DNA from: Deroplatys truncata
Taxonomy: Eukaryota; Arthropoda; Insecta; Mantodea; Mantidae
DNA length: 64,000 nt
NCBI GenBank assembly: GCA_030765065.1
Contig: CM060990.1
Coordinates: 500,826,190-500,890,189, forward strand
Direction of reading: 5' to 3'
The position numbers were made by a program, and so were the translations under genes. Numbering within the stretch: the first letter of the stretch is position 1; each line of letters begins with the position of its first letter. Shown piece after piece: positions 22,131 through 32,840 of the stretch. A model generated the notes under the pieces. It was not told where the DNA came from, searched no databases, and was given only the letters and a program-made list of their open reading frames with translations.

Positions 22131-23342
22131 AAACGTGTACATTTTATTTCATACAACCAATACAGCCAACTAATAGTTCATACATTAGGTTATTTTTCGA
22201 CATAGTCTCATATCGGTTTAGGCCTTGTCGCTTCGTGGGAAGAGTTTGAATATTCCCTCCTGGTAAAAATCCTGTCCTTGTATGCTCAGCTACGTTGTCG
22301 CGAAGTGTTTCACCTCCTCGTCTGAAGCGAAATGTCGGCCTCCTAGGTGCTCCTTCTACTGAGGAGAAAGGTAAAAGTCGCTTGGAGCGAGATCCGGGCT
22401 GTGGGGAGGGTGGTCGATGATGTCCGAGCGAAACTGCTTCAACAGCGTGGTGGTCTTCTGGGCTGTATGAGGCCGCACGTTATCATGAAGGAAGATGACG
22501 CCCTCGGTGAGAAGTCCTGGCCATTTCCTCCCACTGCTTCGCGCAATCGTGTCAAGGTCTCGCAGTAATGGTCAGCGGACACCGTGTGCCCTATTTCCAA
22601 AGACTCCACTAGTATGACACCACCGCTGTTCCAAAACACTGTGGCTATCATCTTCCCGACAGATGGCGTCACCTTAAACTATTTGTCTTTGGAGAGGAGA
22701 GGTGTTTCCACTCCACTGACGACCGCTTGCTGTTAGTGGTGTAGTGGTGATTCCATGTTTCGTCACCCGTGACAATGTGATGAAGAAAACTGTTTCCTTT
22801 CGTGGAGAACCGTTGCAAAAGTGGCAAAGTTGCCCCCATGCGTTTCTCCTTTTGTTGGTTGCACAGATTTTGTGGAACCCATTGGGAACAAATTTTCGGT
22901 TGCAGAATATAGTGAACAATGTGACGAACGCTTCCGAACGACATTCCCAATTCTACCGTCATACGCGTAACGTGATCCTTCTGTTGTCCTGAATCAGCTC
23001 CTTCATACGAACTGTGTTCAAATCTGTCGATGCCGTGTTGGGTCGACCACTGCGATCCTCGTCGGTGACGTTTTCTCTACCGGCCGGAAACTTTCGACAC
23101 CATTCTGCGACATGCTGACGAGACATTACAGTCTCTTCGCAAACCTCTACCAGCTGCCGGTGAATTTCAGCACCGGTTACATATTTCACCTACAGAAATC
23201 GACTAACGGAGCGGATTTCCTCGCGAAATCAGTTTTCCAAACGAGTCGCCATTTGAGTTTACCTATAACTAATGCTGTAGGTGGCGGATGGCTGAAACTC
23301 TGTACAGTTACAACCGCATGTATTAGAATTATTGCACACTAC
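22130..23342 (-). mobile_element. Mariner element relic (SETMAR-like subfamily)
   Basis: Contains a broken mariner transposase on the minus strand. Ends are approximate: GTGTACATTTTATTTCATAC on the left is weakly similar to the reverse complement of the right end (GTGTGCAATAATTCTAATAC), which would be a short terminal inverted repeat of about 20-30 bases. Confidence 0.6.
22200..23250 (-). pseudogene. Mariner transposase relic
   Basis: Reading down the minus strand, 22959-23189 carries the mariner paired-type helix-turn-helix head: EIHRQLVEVCEETVMSRQHV, then AEWCRKFPAGRENV and DEDRSGRPN. The piece at 22669-22962 carries ILQPKICSQWVPQNL, then HIVTGDETWNHHYT with the second catalytic aspartate of the D,D34D triad. 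A further piece at 22439-22672 carries ATVFWNSGGVILVESLE and DHYCETLTRLREAV. The pieces lie in different frames, so several frameshifts have killed it. The family is the one domesticated in SETMAR of primates; here it is a plain relic with no fusion. Confidence 0.88.
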
Positions 23343-23344
23343 TA

Positions 23345-25080
23345 ATTTCTCTACAACGAAAGAAATTTCAGGAATATCGGCCTTGTAACCTTAGTTTCTG
23401 ATCACTCCTCGTAGTTACCAGGGGATAGAGGGAATCGACTAGATACTCATATGTTGAAAAGCGAGTCGCTATAGTCTCATCTTTAAATTCCAGACCCTTT
23501 AGATGACATCGCGAGAAACAACTGAATAGTAGCACTGTTTAAAAATGACAAAGGTACCGAATAATTCAAACCAATAATGACGTGTATCTCGGAAAAGAAT
23601 GATGCCACCCAAAAGTTTATTTTAAATAAATTTTGTGTTTTAAAGAGATATACATTTTGTATATTGTATGATTTTGTCTATCCCTTATGGTTCACCAGTT
23701 ATGCAAAATTCTTTCATAATGAAGAGGACTTCACATCTTATTCATCATGCATGGGCTGTTGCATTTCAATTCGGACAGCAGGAAACCTTGCATTTGCGTC
23801 GGGGTGCAATTTTCTCTCATCTAAGCTAGACGTTAAGTTAATATCTTTTGCAAAATCGCAGCTATGATAAAGAAGTTGTCCCGAGCTTTTTCTAGGGTCA
23901 AAGTTACCGTAGTTTAATAACATTACGCAATTCTGAGAGTAGTATCTCACAAACTATTCAAAGTAAAATTCTCAAATAAAATTAAAAGTGAAGGTAACAT
24001 TCTATAGTTTGTGGTGGCGTTTACTTGATATTTTTAGAACTTAAATTTGATGTAATTTTCATCATATCTCATTTTTTTCCGAAAAACTCAATTTTAAATT
24101 TAATACAAATTATGCCATATTGTTCCACATTTAATTTCAAAATAATATTAGTTAACATGTTTATGGTATCTTCAATGGAAAACTGTAGAAAAAAATATAA
24201 AGTAAATAGAAACAGCGTGAAACCCGCTAACCGCGCTGCCACATCACGCAACAACCATGAGTAATGACGAGGACGTTGTCGATATTACATGTTACATGTT
24301 TTGCTGTATCATGACGTAGGTAAGTGTACAGTATGAGCTTAAATATTTATTCTTTCATTATTTTTTTCACGTTTCATACAAGGGGCTCCATAAAACTGAA
24401 TACTGAAATCAATGTATAATAAAAAGAGGTTCAAGCCTATATAAGTTAAATCTTTATAGAAAATGTGTTCATACTTAATACATGAAAAAAAAGGTTTAAA
24501 ACATTATATAATTATTATTATGCTATTGGTATATACCACCATCAACAACAGACATTCAGCTTCAAAATGAATCCTAGTTCACGAAATTCGACATAGGGTT
24601 CTTCAGTTACACGCTACAGAAGTTGTCTGGTCTCGGAAAATACCGCAAATTTTACCGCATTTTAACTCCAAAACTACAAACATTTAAGAGATATCTTATG
24701 TAAATGTTTTTCTTTTACAGTAATTAACACGTGTAGAAATGCTTAATTATTTTAAAAAATACAAGGTTAACTTTCTCATTTTTTGTCCGATTTAAAATGG
24801 ATTAGCCCGTATATATCTTAAACAGATGATAGTTTAATAAATATCGTTAGAGACATTTCTGAGAAAACTTTCCTCTTCTTCTTTCTCTGTTAACCCTCCC
24901 AATCATTAGGGCTTACGCCTCCAGGAAATGGTTTTTCATTATCGCTTCACCAGGCGTTGTCACAATCCGCGTTTTTCATCTTGACGAGGTGAATCCAACA
25001 GGCTTGCCACTGCCCATGGCTTCTCTGATGACGTTCTCTGCGCTCATCCAAATGTTCCTGTCCTGATTTGTTACATACTA
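23345..25080. other. AT-rich DNA without a recognised gene
   Basis: Frames at 23577-23867, 23738-23950 and 24025-24264 show no known domain. At 24210-24250 the minus strand has GCGCGGTTAGCGGGTTTCACGC, which loosely resembles a tRNA-derived head, but no body follows. Confidence 0.4.
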
Positions 25081-25084
25081 TTGA

Positions 25085-25612
25085 GGCTACGGAGCGAGAT
25101 AACTAAGGCGATAAAGTCTGTGGCCCGCATTCGGGAGGTCCCGGGCTCGAATCCCGGTGGTGGCCTACTCCGACCATGGGGTTTTTCGCGGTTTTCCTCT
25201 GGTCGCCTAGGCGAATGTTAGGGTGTTGTATTCTACCACGATTTCTTCTTTCCCTCATTTCCTGTCATTTTATCATTTTCCCTTTCACCGTTTAGGCAGT
25301 GTCTGTAATGTGTCTAGTGATGGCCAGAAGGCATGGTTGCTGCGCTCTGGAAAGCTTTCTCCCAGCCAACGACAGAGCGTGTTGGCCTGCCTGCAAGGGC
25401 CGCTTCGTCACCCTCTCACGGGATTCAGCGTCTACTGGACGAGTACGGGTGTTTGGAACTCGAAATGATAGGGACTTCCGCAAGTCTCTGGAATCCTGTC
25501 TGCTTACGGTCCTGTGACCTCCTGCAGCTCCTTCACTTTATGCCTGCCTCCCGGGGGCTGTAGCCATATTATATTTAGTTGGTTGCAGTGGCGAGGTGTC
25601 CCACTCCGATAA
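25085..25612 (+). mobile_element. tRNA-derived SINE, family A copy 2
   Basis: Head GAGCGAGATAACTAAGGCG with box A, GGGCTCGAATCCCGGTGG as a strong box B, then the family body (CCATGGGGTTTTTCGCGG, TTTCCTCATTTCCTGTC). The tail TTAGTTGGTTGCAGTGGCGAGGTG matches the end of the reverse copy at 52797-53297. This is among the fullest copies, about 525 bases. Open frames within it are fortuitous. Confidence 0.85.
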
Positions 25613-26065
25613 TTCCATCACACTATCGATGCTAGGACTGGCCGAAAAATAACACTTACATGTACATACAGGGGCCGTCCTGAGGCTTCGGTCACCAAAC
25701 GTCAGCGGAGACAGTAGAAGCCTGTACAACACTGGCACTGATATTCACAATAAATGGCTCTTGCTCTGCTTCCTCATTCAACAATAACGAGAAAAAGTAA
25801 ACAATCGTACACCTACCTATTCAGTTAAACAGTCACTTTCAAGTGCTGTAAGTGTATTTGCTCGCTTAAATTAGACGATTTACAAAATTTAAGTTTCCAC
25901 TACCACTTATTGCCATTTCTCTCTCTCTTGCAGCCATTTATTGACACAAGTAACTAACCGTACGCATATTTTCCTGTGAGCTTCTAATTATGGATGTGTA
26001 TTTAGTTATATACATTCAGCTTCAGTCTTTATAAGTTTGAGAACATTGCTTCAAGGAAATGTATA
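25612..26065. other. Non-coding DNA between SINE and MULE relic
   Basis: Nothing recognised. This interval should contain the 3' end and terminal inverted repeat of the MULE-type element if they survive; I could not identify them. Confidence 0.4.
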
Positions 26066-28486
26066 TTATTTACAAAACAAGGATATAAACACACACATTC
26101 CCTCTAAATTCATAATTTTTCTCTTGATTTGAAAATTATTCACAACTAGTTGCTGCTCTCTCCCTCTATCTTGCAGCAAAGAAACTGGGATGTTTTGAGC
26201 TTCCACTATATCTGGTTTTGCAAGAGGAATGCGATGGGAGTTCTCTTCTGTTTGGTAGAAAGGAATCTTCTCTGCGGCACAATTTTTCTGTTTTTTTATC
26301 TCTTCGGATTTGGGCATGAGCACTTGTTCATTTTGGTTGCGAACTGCTGTTCAAGTCGCCTTTAATGACGCTGTGTGTTTCTTTAGCACTTCAAGTTCTC
26401 TTTTCACGGAAATTCCGTAACAATTGTGTCCTTTTGCTGAGATAAAGGCGCAAAATTCTGATAATCTTCTTGTTTTATGACTTTCTCTAGTATTCTCTTT
26501 CTCTATAACAAGTTCATTGGAATCTCTAGGATGATTTAAAGGAAGTTCATGATTGAGTCGAATTTGACATACACAGTGTGTGTGCTTACACGTGTTCCAT
26601 TTAATGTTGGTATCAACAGACGTGTAGGAATATGTGTGAATTCAGGTGTTACATTCGCTGCATATTAATCAGCATGTGCATTGAACCTCATTATCTTGTA
26701 CAAAGTACCTTTAGAAGAGGATGGTGTTTTCCATTCTCTGTCTTCCTTAAATATGGGTTCCTTGTCTATTTGTAAGCTAGATTTGAGCCTACGACGCATA
26801 TATTTCATTTCGATGGTTACTTTGCCTTTCGTAAGCACAATAAACCTGTCGAATAGCTTGTCTTTAACAAAGGACATCAGTGCAAATTAGCCTTGTCCAA
26901 GCGCTTCACGTTTTTTTCGTGTAAATATAGATATATATTTAAGTGTGTGATGCATTCGCTATATATGCATGTTTGTGTTGAGTCCTGGATGCAGCCTATG
27001 GCAGTAAGCTCAGCATTTTACATTACTCTTGTAGTAGTTCTGGAAGTATGAGGCAAACTCAAATGTGTCAGGATCACTTTTCAAGGTTCCTAATACGACA
27101 TGAAGCATAATTTCAAACGTGCCGCATCTCTTTCCAGCAGAAGTGTTCTCAGAAGCTTGTAAACGTCCGCTTGTTTTTCTTGACCTTGAATTTTGCTCTT
27201 AATATATTTTCTCCAGGCTTTGTCCACATGCAAGTACAACAAAGCCTCATTTTAGGAGTTTCCATTGTTGAAATCCAAGCATTAAAGAAGTATTCTGCTA
27301 AGTCAGACGTAAAAGCCCTAGGGGAAAATTTTCCAACTTCCGAATTTATGCAGTGGAAAAATATGGAGAGCACTTGCCAGTCATTTATATTGAGATGAGG
27401 AAGGCGCATGGAAACCCTTGCCTAATGCCGTCCAGCACTAGAAGTGTCATAGGTTTGAAACCATTGCTATTTATCCCATGCGCCCTGTCAATGCAAATAT
27501 CATCATCCCCATACTTCTTCAGTATTTCACATTGAGCGCTATTCATTATAATTAACACAAAATCTGTGCTTTTTAGTTCTGGATGGAACTCGCTCACCAT
27601 GTCTTGTGGCATATAAAATAACACATGGGTGTTATTATTTTAGTTCGTTTCATGCACCCATGCCTCAACATTGGTTCCCTCGTTTAATGTCTGATTGATG
27701 CGGAACACAAACTATAGCATCGCTAATTGTTGCAATGAGCAGATATTTAGTCTCGTATTTTATCAAGTATTGCTTAAAAAGAAGATTTACCAACAATATC
27801 CGCAGCTATACCGTTTCTTTCTTTTTCTGTCAACCCCAAGTGATGCAATTCATACGTGTGGCCGACATGAGTCGAAAGAAATTTGACTTCGCATACTCCT
27901 TGTTGTCTTGAATGACTTTTATATTTGTAGGACATACTACACAGAGTTTATTTCTCGCTTGCAGTTTTAAATACATAAAACTCTTGCTGTTAGATACAAA
28001 ATTCCCTGAGCGATGACACGCAAAATAATGTCTTATAGTATTGTCAACAGCAGTATGAGAACCATTATGTTTCACAAAACACGACCGTTTTGTCCTTGGT
28101 TTCTTGTTTCCAACTTTTGAAGTCATCAAATTACGAGAATTCCAGCTCTTCTGATTTGACGCATATTTCATGTAGCAGTTCAAAGTGTTCATTTAAAATA
28201 CTTTCCTGTGTTCTTTATAATCACACAAGCTGCACTTAAGTGATTTTTTTGTAAGTAGTAGTCCCTCGACGTGATTATCTCGCTGATGACGTTTGAAATT
28301 ATACTCATAATTGAAATTCTTGTTACAAATTTCACACTTATAGGCATACGAATGTTTACTTTTTAGGAGAGCTCCAACGACACTTAACTTTTCGGGACGT
28401 ACTTTAGAAAAGCGTTTCTGCAAATTATTTTTGTAGGTTTGTGTGTTTCCACACTGAGAGCACGCAAAATCTTTGGTTTCACTCAT
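26066..28486 (-). pseudogene. MULE-type DNA transposase relic
   Basis: Minus-strand frames in order match a Mutator-like transposase with zinc fingers. The N-terminus (28193-28486) has CEICNKNF...RHQRDNH, a C2H2 finger, and a second CSLCDY pair. Next (27830-28192) is a FAR1-like region with YFACHRSGNF and CPTNIKVI. Then (27385-27624, 27149-27409) comes the catalytic core: MNSAQCEILKKYGDDDICID with first acidic residue, LVLDGIRQGFPCAFLIS, and FTSDLAEYFFNAWIS with second. The usual C-x2-W-H box reads LCCTCMW, a loss of the key histidine. A C-terminal tail (26665-26877) has WKTPSSSKGTLYKI. Frameshifts separate the pieces. The family moves by cut and paste with 8-9-bp duplications. Confidence 0.82.
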
Positions 28487-28553
28487 AATGAAGATAAACC
28501 TCTACTTAAAAATACTTAATGCACATTAAAAAAGCGTTCACCAAATTAACATA
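28487..28553. other. MULE leader interrupted by the Polinton
   Basis: Sixty-odd bases of sequence upstream of the MULE first exon, ending in AACATA, the target sequence duplicated by the Polinton (second copy 44406-44411). The sequence after 44411 is therefore the original continuation of this leader or flank. Confidence 0.8.
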
Positions 28554-29130
28554 AGTAGTGTGCTAACGCGGGTGTCTGCTCATCTATATACTTGAATTAC
28601 AAGCCGTGGTATTGAAAGACGGAGTTAGTACCCGTGTATACGAGTAACGTGTGGGATTACGTGACGTTTGGGAGTCTGAGTGTAGAATTCTGAAGTCCGT
28701 CCCCCTCCCTGGAGCACGTTATTTCCCCTCGTGAAGTTGTTGATACACTGTATTGTTATGCTGTGGAGTTAAATGAATAATAAAGATAATTAAAAGCCCA
28801 AACAAATGTGAAAATTTCGATCTGCGCGCGTGCGCGCTCACGTCCCCCCAGTTGTTTGCTAAACCGGAATGTATGCCTTAATTGCAAGAAGAACCCCGTT
28901 CAGAGGCAATGAAGTGAGAAAAAAAGACGTATGGTCTAAATAATATTCGAGTTATGTGTATGGTTACCGCGTTTGCTAAAAAAAACTAATGTATGGCTCT
29001 GAAATGCATCAAGAACCGCACTAATAACTTTCGAGATCCCACAGCTAAAAACTTGGAATCTTTCATCAAGAAGGCAATGGACTATAAAATAAGAAAACCA
29101 TGCGAGGCTAATATAATATTCGAGTTAGGT
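28554..29130. repeat. Left terminal inverted repeat of the Polinton
   Basis: Matches the reverse complement of the right arm through CGTGTGGGATTACGT, GTCCCCCTCCCTGGAGCACG, TCACGTCCCCCCAGTTGTTT and ATGGCTCTGAAATGCATC. A block absent here but present on the right follows near 29018. The match then resumes with GCTAAAAACTTGGAAT and GAAGGCAATG. The arm is about 575 bases. In Polintons these arms are replication ends for the protein-primed polymerase. Confidence 0.92.
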
Positions 29131-29313
29131 GTATGAATGTTAGGCTGCATGAGTATGTTACAGAAGACTGTGTATGTGAGAAAGAGCCCACGTGCGTAAC
29201 GGTATAAACTAGGTCAGTGCAAGAACGAGCATGTTCAATCCCCACCACCGCCCTATCCATTAAATGAGAAACGAGAATGGATCGGCGTTCACAGTCGACT
29301 GTGAGCCAGCACG

Positions 29314-29935
29314 ATGAGTAGTGAAAATATCAGAATCGCGAGCGATAGTGACAATTGTTGCTGGGTGAACCTCGAGGAGTACGAGCAAATGAAGCAGCAC
29401 TGTCTCGATAAGCATGAGGAAATATGTGATGGCGATACGCATACCATCATCTGTAAGGAACCATCACAGCATCAACAAATGTCGTCATTCTTCCGTTGTG
29501 GAGAGTACTGCGACGTGTAGCTCAAAGCAAAGGGGTAAGTAAGTAAAGAACATGTGATAGAATAGATGTAGTAGGGGGAGAAAAAGATAGCTGGCAAAAA
29601 CCTGTGCCTTTGTTTTTACAGAACGCCCGAAGGAGAAGATGTGCCACCGCATCGCGACGTGGATCGGTCGGTGTCGACATCCGAACCCGTGGAGGAGAAA
29701 GAAGAAGAAAGGTAAGCAGAATCATTGTGAATAAAAAGAAAGAGTTCTTTTATTAATGACTCGTGTGTTAAAACAGAGATGTTGTGTATATGTCTACAGG
29801 TCCGAAAAAAAAGCCTGACAAGAAGAGGAACAAGGCAAAAGTCGTAAACAAGAAGATGTTGGAAGCCTCTCGAGAGAACGTTATAGTGCTCATCTTTGAC
29901 TCCATTCCAGAAAAGTCAGAGGAAGATGAATCCAA
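29314..29935 (+). CDS. Small acidic/basic Polinton gene, possibly spliced
   Basis: The open frame at 29314-29520 encodes 68 residues with an acidic, cysteine-bearing stretch (NCCWVNLEEYEQMKQHCLDK). It is followed by short coding-like stretches (near 29622-29711 and 29800-29935), the last rich in lysine (KKPDKKRNKAK) and resembling a nuclear localisation signal. Good GT and AG intron borders sit around these stretches, in keeping with a short spliced early gene at the element's left end. No family is recognised. Its place next to the inverted repeat and reading into the element suggests a regulatory or early role, but that is inference. Confidence 0.45.
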
Positions 29936-30408
29936 ATAGCGTGTTTATGCTCGACGACATCTCCATCAGTTCCAAGCATCGTGTGAATATAGGACTGCAT
30001 TACGAACTCGCATCCCTCTTCATCAAAGCAGTTGACGAAACTTTTGTATACATAACAAAAGAGGACTGGCAGATAATAGTTCGAAATATAGCTGTGATTG
30101 AAACGTATGTGAAAGACGGTAAGCTTCCTCGTTTATCGTACAGTGAGAATATAATCTATGCATATAACGTAACAGTGCATATGAATAAAGTTAATGAAAT
30201 AGCATTTGTGAATACGTGTCTAAACGAAAATGTCATAAACCTGGACATTGTTGCAATAGCAGGACTGAAGAGACTAATTCCATACATTGAAATATATTTA
30301 TTTCAATTGCATGACGTTGATAAATCAATGTGTTCATACGATGTTAGAGGTAGGAGTGTCAGAAAAAAGTTAAAGGAGATATATGCTAAAATCAATAAAA
30401 AAATATAA
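29896..30408 (+). CDS. Unknown Polinton protein, 170 residues
   Basis: A clean frame of 170 codons overlapping the end of the preceding lysine-rich stretch in another frame. It starts MTPFQKSQRKMNPNSVFML, so a second ATG at codon 11 is also possible. It contains helical-looking segments (LHYELASLFIKAVDETF, DIVAIAGLKRLIPYIEIYLF) and a basic C-terminus (KKLKEIYAKINKKI). No motif is recognised. It converges on the capsid block, ending 45 bases before it. Alternatives: an early regulatory protein or a small scaffold protein. Confidence 0.6.
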   Translation: MTPFQKSQRKMNPNSVFMLDDISISSKHRVNIGLHYELASLFIKAVDETFVYITKEDWQIIVRNIAVIETYVKDGKLPRLSYSENIIYAYNVTVHMNKVNEIAFVNTCLNENVINLDIVAIAGLKRLIPYIEIYLFQLHDVDKSMCSYDVRGRSVRKKLKEIYAKINKKI

Positions 30409-30452
30409 AAATTTCATTCTTTATTGATATAAACAGAATACATTTTCATTTC

Positions 30453-31745
30453 TTATATGATAGATTGAACAACATGAGTTAGAGGTTTATAAGTGAACAA
30501 TTTATCATGAATAATCAAACAAAACAAAGATGTTTGTGCAGGAAAATTCGCCGATGCTTGAACTTCCAATCTAATGTTAACGGCTCCAGTCACGGTCTCC
30601 TCCGGTTGATGAGAACAGTCTATGACGAATAGTGGTGCATATTTCAGAAAATCGCCTCTCTTCAAAAGAGGGTAATTTTCTTTGCCATAATAAGAGTATT
30701 GAAATTTAGAATACTGATCATACAGAGATGCAAACTTTGAATTTGCAAAATCCAAATTCATGTCATGATACGGATAACATTCGCTGTTGAGCTAAAGCTT
30801 CAGATTGGTGATATTGCAGTGATCAAAGATAGAGCTATCTTTAGCAAGGTAGTTCAGTCTGTCGGTCTGTGCACCCACTATGACAAAACGCGGTTTCTCA
30901 AGCTTCGATGTAGTTGCAACGTTCCACGTGAACGCTTTAGTCTGCGGTACTGCAGGTTGAGTGTGAAGGTCCAGGGTTCGAAAAGCAACGTGCAGTGGGC
31001 GATCTGACTGGACGAGTTTAAGTTTCTCCACCCTCTCGGCATCGGAAAGTCTAAGTACGGGCATCCTCCATTCGATGCGGTTTAGTTTAATGATAGTCAC
31101 ATCGTTGCCCATCACACAATTATTAGAATTTTTAGATCTAATGAGAACGAGTTCAAACTTGCTATTAAGTATCAGCTCCTTGTTATCGTCTGCGAAACCC
31201 AGAAGCATCGAAAGAGGAACGATAGCGTTGAATACACCATTCGATGCGTTCACGATGTCTACAGCTTCTCCGGGATACGTCCAGCCGGCGTTCTGCAGGC
31301 GATTGGAGTCCAAAGTGTTGAGAGCCGCATAGTTGCGCATAGCCGTAGAAATTCCGGGATTTCTCGTTCTATCTATGGTAGTACCATTCATATCTAAGCG
31401 AACTTGATCGAACAGAAACGCCGTGGCATTGTTGGTCAGTGTTGCAGATGAAGCTTCGCCAGTAGGTTTTGTCACAGATCCCTCTATGTAGAGGTAACTT
31501 CTGCTAGGAAGCGTGTACAAATCCTCGGCTTGGCATGGTATTCTAATTTCATCATTTACATCTAGAGCAGACGTATTGTAAGGTAGGAAGACATGTTCCT
31601 CCTCTTTACTAATCTTATCGTCAAACGTCGGAACTCCGTCACATCTAAAACATCCATTACAGAACCTTGAATCCCAGACGCTCGAGGAACTCTCGGTTGG
31701 ATGGTGTTAGCAGTTTGCGTGTCGAAGACTGAGTAAGTATCAATC
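30453..31745 (-). pseudogene. Polinton major capsid protein (double jelly roll), broken
   Basis: The best part is the N-terminal half (30792-31520), with the characteristic run TAFLFDQVRLDMNGTTIDRT followed by NPGISTAMRNY and SNRLQNAGW, a signature of Polinton major capsid proteins in insects. Further on come IVPLSMLLGFADD and VTIIKLNRIEWRMPVLRL, also usual in this family. The C-terminal part (30453-30761) has RGDFLKYAPLFVIDCSHQPE and VNIRLEVQASANFP. In the family this protein forms the hexameric shell. Length is close to the family norm when taken as a whole region. It is broken in about two places. Confidence 0.88.
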
Positions 31746-31777
31746 TCGAGAGAAGCTTTTTATTATAGTAATGCCTT

Positions 31778-32536
31778 TTAAAATTTATTCCCATTCCGTC
31801 TTATGTGCAGTCTCACTGTTATAGTTTCGTTTCTGAAGTCGAGCGTATCCCCGTTCTGGTCTACCACGCGAATGCTGAGATGATCAATGAGATTCGTGTC
31901 GATGATGGGTAGATATATAGGACTGGGCGGTTCCTGCGAGATGTGGTAGCCCGGAGGAACCGAAGGGAAAAACTCGTAGAGAGAATGCCCGCTTTTACCG
32001 TTGATGAAGGATCCAGTGGCAAGGCTGCACTCGACGCGTATGATGCTGACCTTAAAGATGTTCACCAGTTCGTCAGACTCGGTCAGTACACCCGGTTCCA
32101 CCGTGCGCTTGCCGGTGAAACCTAGAAGAGAGCCCACCGATCTCTCTCGAGCGAAATCGATAACGTAGGGGCACCGAACCTCAGCCTTCATAGTGTTATT
32201 ATTGGGACGGAGAAAAAAGTCATCGCCGGATTTGAGTCTATCCTTGAGGAAGGTGTTTATATCTATTTCATAAGTTCCAGGTGGAATTTCGACGGTTTCA
32301 AGTTTTCCATCCCGCACGTAATGGAAAAGGTTATTGCTAGGATCAACATTTGGTATCGAGTAAAATGTCTCGAAATTCAGTAGAGCAATCTCGTAAACTC
32401 CATCTGGATCCAGATGGAGTGACGGATTCAAATGGGTAGAGAAACTAGAATCAGATCCGCTCACAGTGATAGTGTAACTCATTTTGACCATTCGAACATC
32501 CTGTCGAAAGTGTTTTATAACAGAAACTGCAAGCAC
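31778..32536 (-). CDS. Polinton minor capsid (penton-like) protein
   Basis: A 252-residue frame starting near MVKMSYTITVSGSDSSFSTH; the in-frame ATG 16 codons in (MVKMSY) is the more likely start. Beta-rich sequence includes YEIALLNFETFYSIPNV, YEIDINTFLKDRL, and C-terminal YLPIIDTNLIDHLSIRVVDQ and ITVRLHIRR. This is the pattern of the single jelly-roll penton-like protein of Polintons, which sits at the capsid vertices. It lies between the major capsid gene and the protease on the same strand, the usual capsid cluster, and overlaps the protease frame by about 20 bases. The frame looks complete. Confidence 0.82.
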   Translation of the reverse strand: MLAVSVIKHFRQDVRMVKMSYTITVSGSDSSFSTHLNPSLHLDPDGVYEIALLNFETFYSIPNVDPSNNLFHYVRDGKLETVEIPPGTYEIDINTFLKDRLKSGDDFFLRPNNNTMKAEVRCPYVIDFARERSVGSLLGFTGKRTVEPGVLTESDELVNIFKVSIIRVECSLATGSFINGKSGHSLYEFFPSVPPGYHISQEPPSPIYLPIIDTNLIDHLSIRVVDQNGDTLDFRNETITVRLHIRRNGNKF

Positions 32537-32778
32537 AGATGATCACAAATGACAGAATCGAAATTCTGATACCTGTGTCTGTTATACATGATCTTAACAC
32601 CGTCGAGATAGGATTCTATCTCTCTTGGAGGTTTCAGATTGCCGAAACTGTCAAAATAAAAGTCTAAATTTCCATCCTTGCGTATAGCAATCCAATGGGT
32701 ACCGGGATTCTGCAAGTTGTGCAAATTGACGACGATCCTTTCTGCACGTCTAGGTCTTAGAGGCAGTTTATCTAGCAT
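32515..32778 (-). CDS. Adenain-like cysteine protease of the Polinton
   Basis: The frame contains the catalytic pattern of the adenovirus-type (C5/C48) protease: GTHWIAI with the histidine, YFDSFGN with the acidic residue, and CDHLCLQFLL where the nucleophile cysteine sits. Similarity continues upstream of the first ATG (AEIETYAERLRIPNFRGVY, to about 32.84 kb), so the true start is upstream, overlapping the end of the phospholipase-like frame. In the family the enzyme cleaves capsid precursor proteins during particle maturation. Short for adenain but close to Polinton proteases. Confidence 0.85.
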   Translation of the reverse strand: MLDKLPLRPRRAERIVVNLHNLQNPGTHWIAIRKDGNLDFYFDSFGNLKPPREIESYLDGVKIMYNRHRYQNFDSVICDHLCLQFLL

Positions 32779-32840
32779 GTATACGCCTCTAAAATTAGGA
32801 ATGCGTAGACGTTCAGCATAAGTTTCAATCTCCGCACCGC

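Noticed and set aside
25223-25738. Several overlapping frames of 60-85 codons
   Set aside because: They lie in all phases across a tRNA-derived SINE, which does not code for protein.
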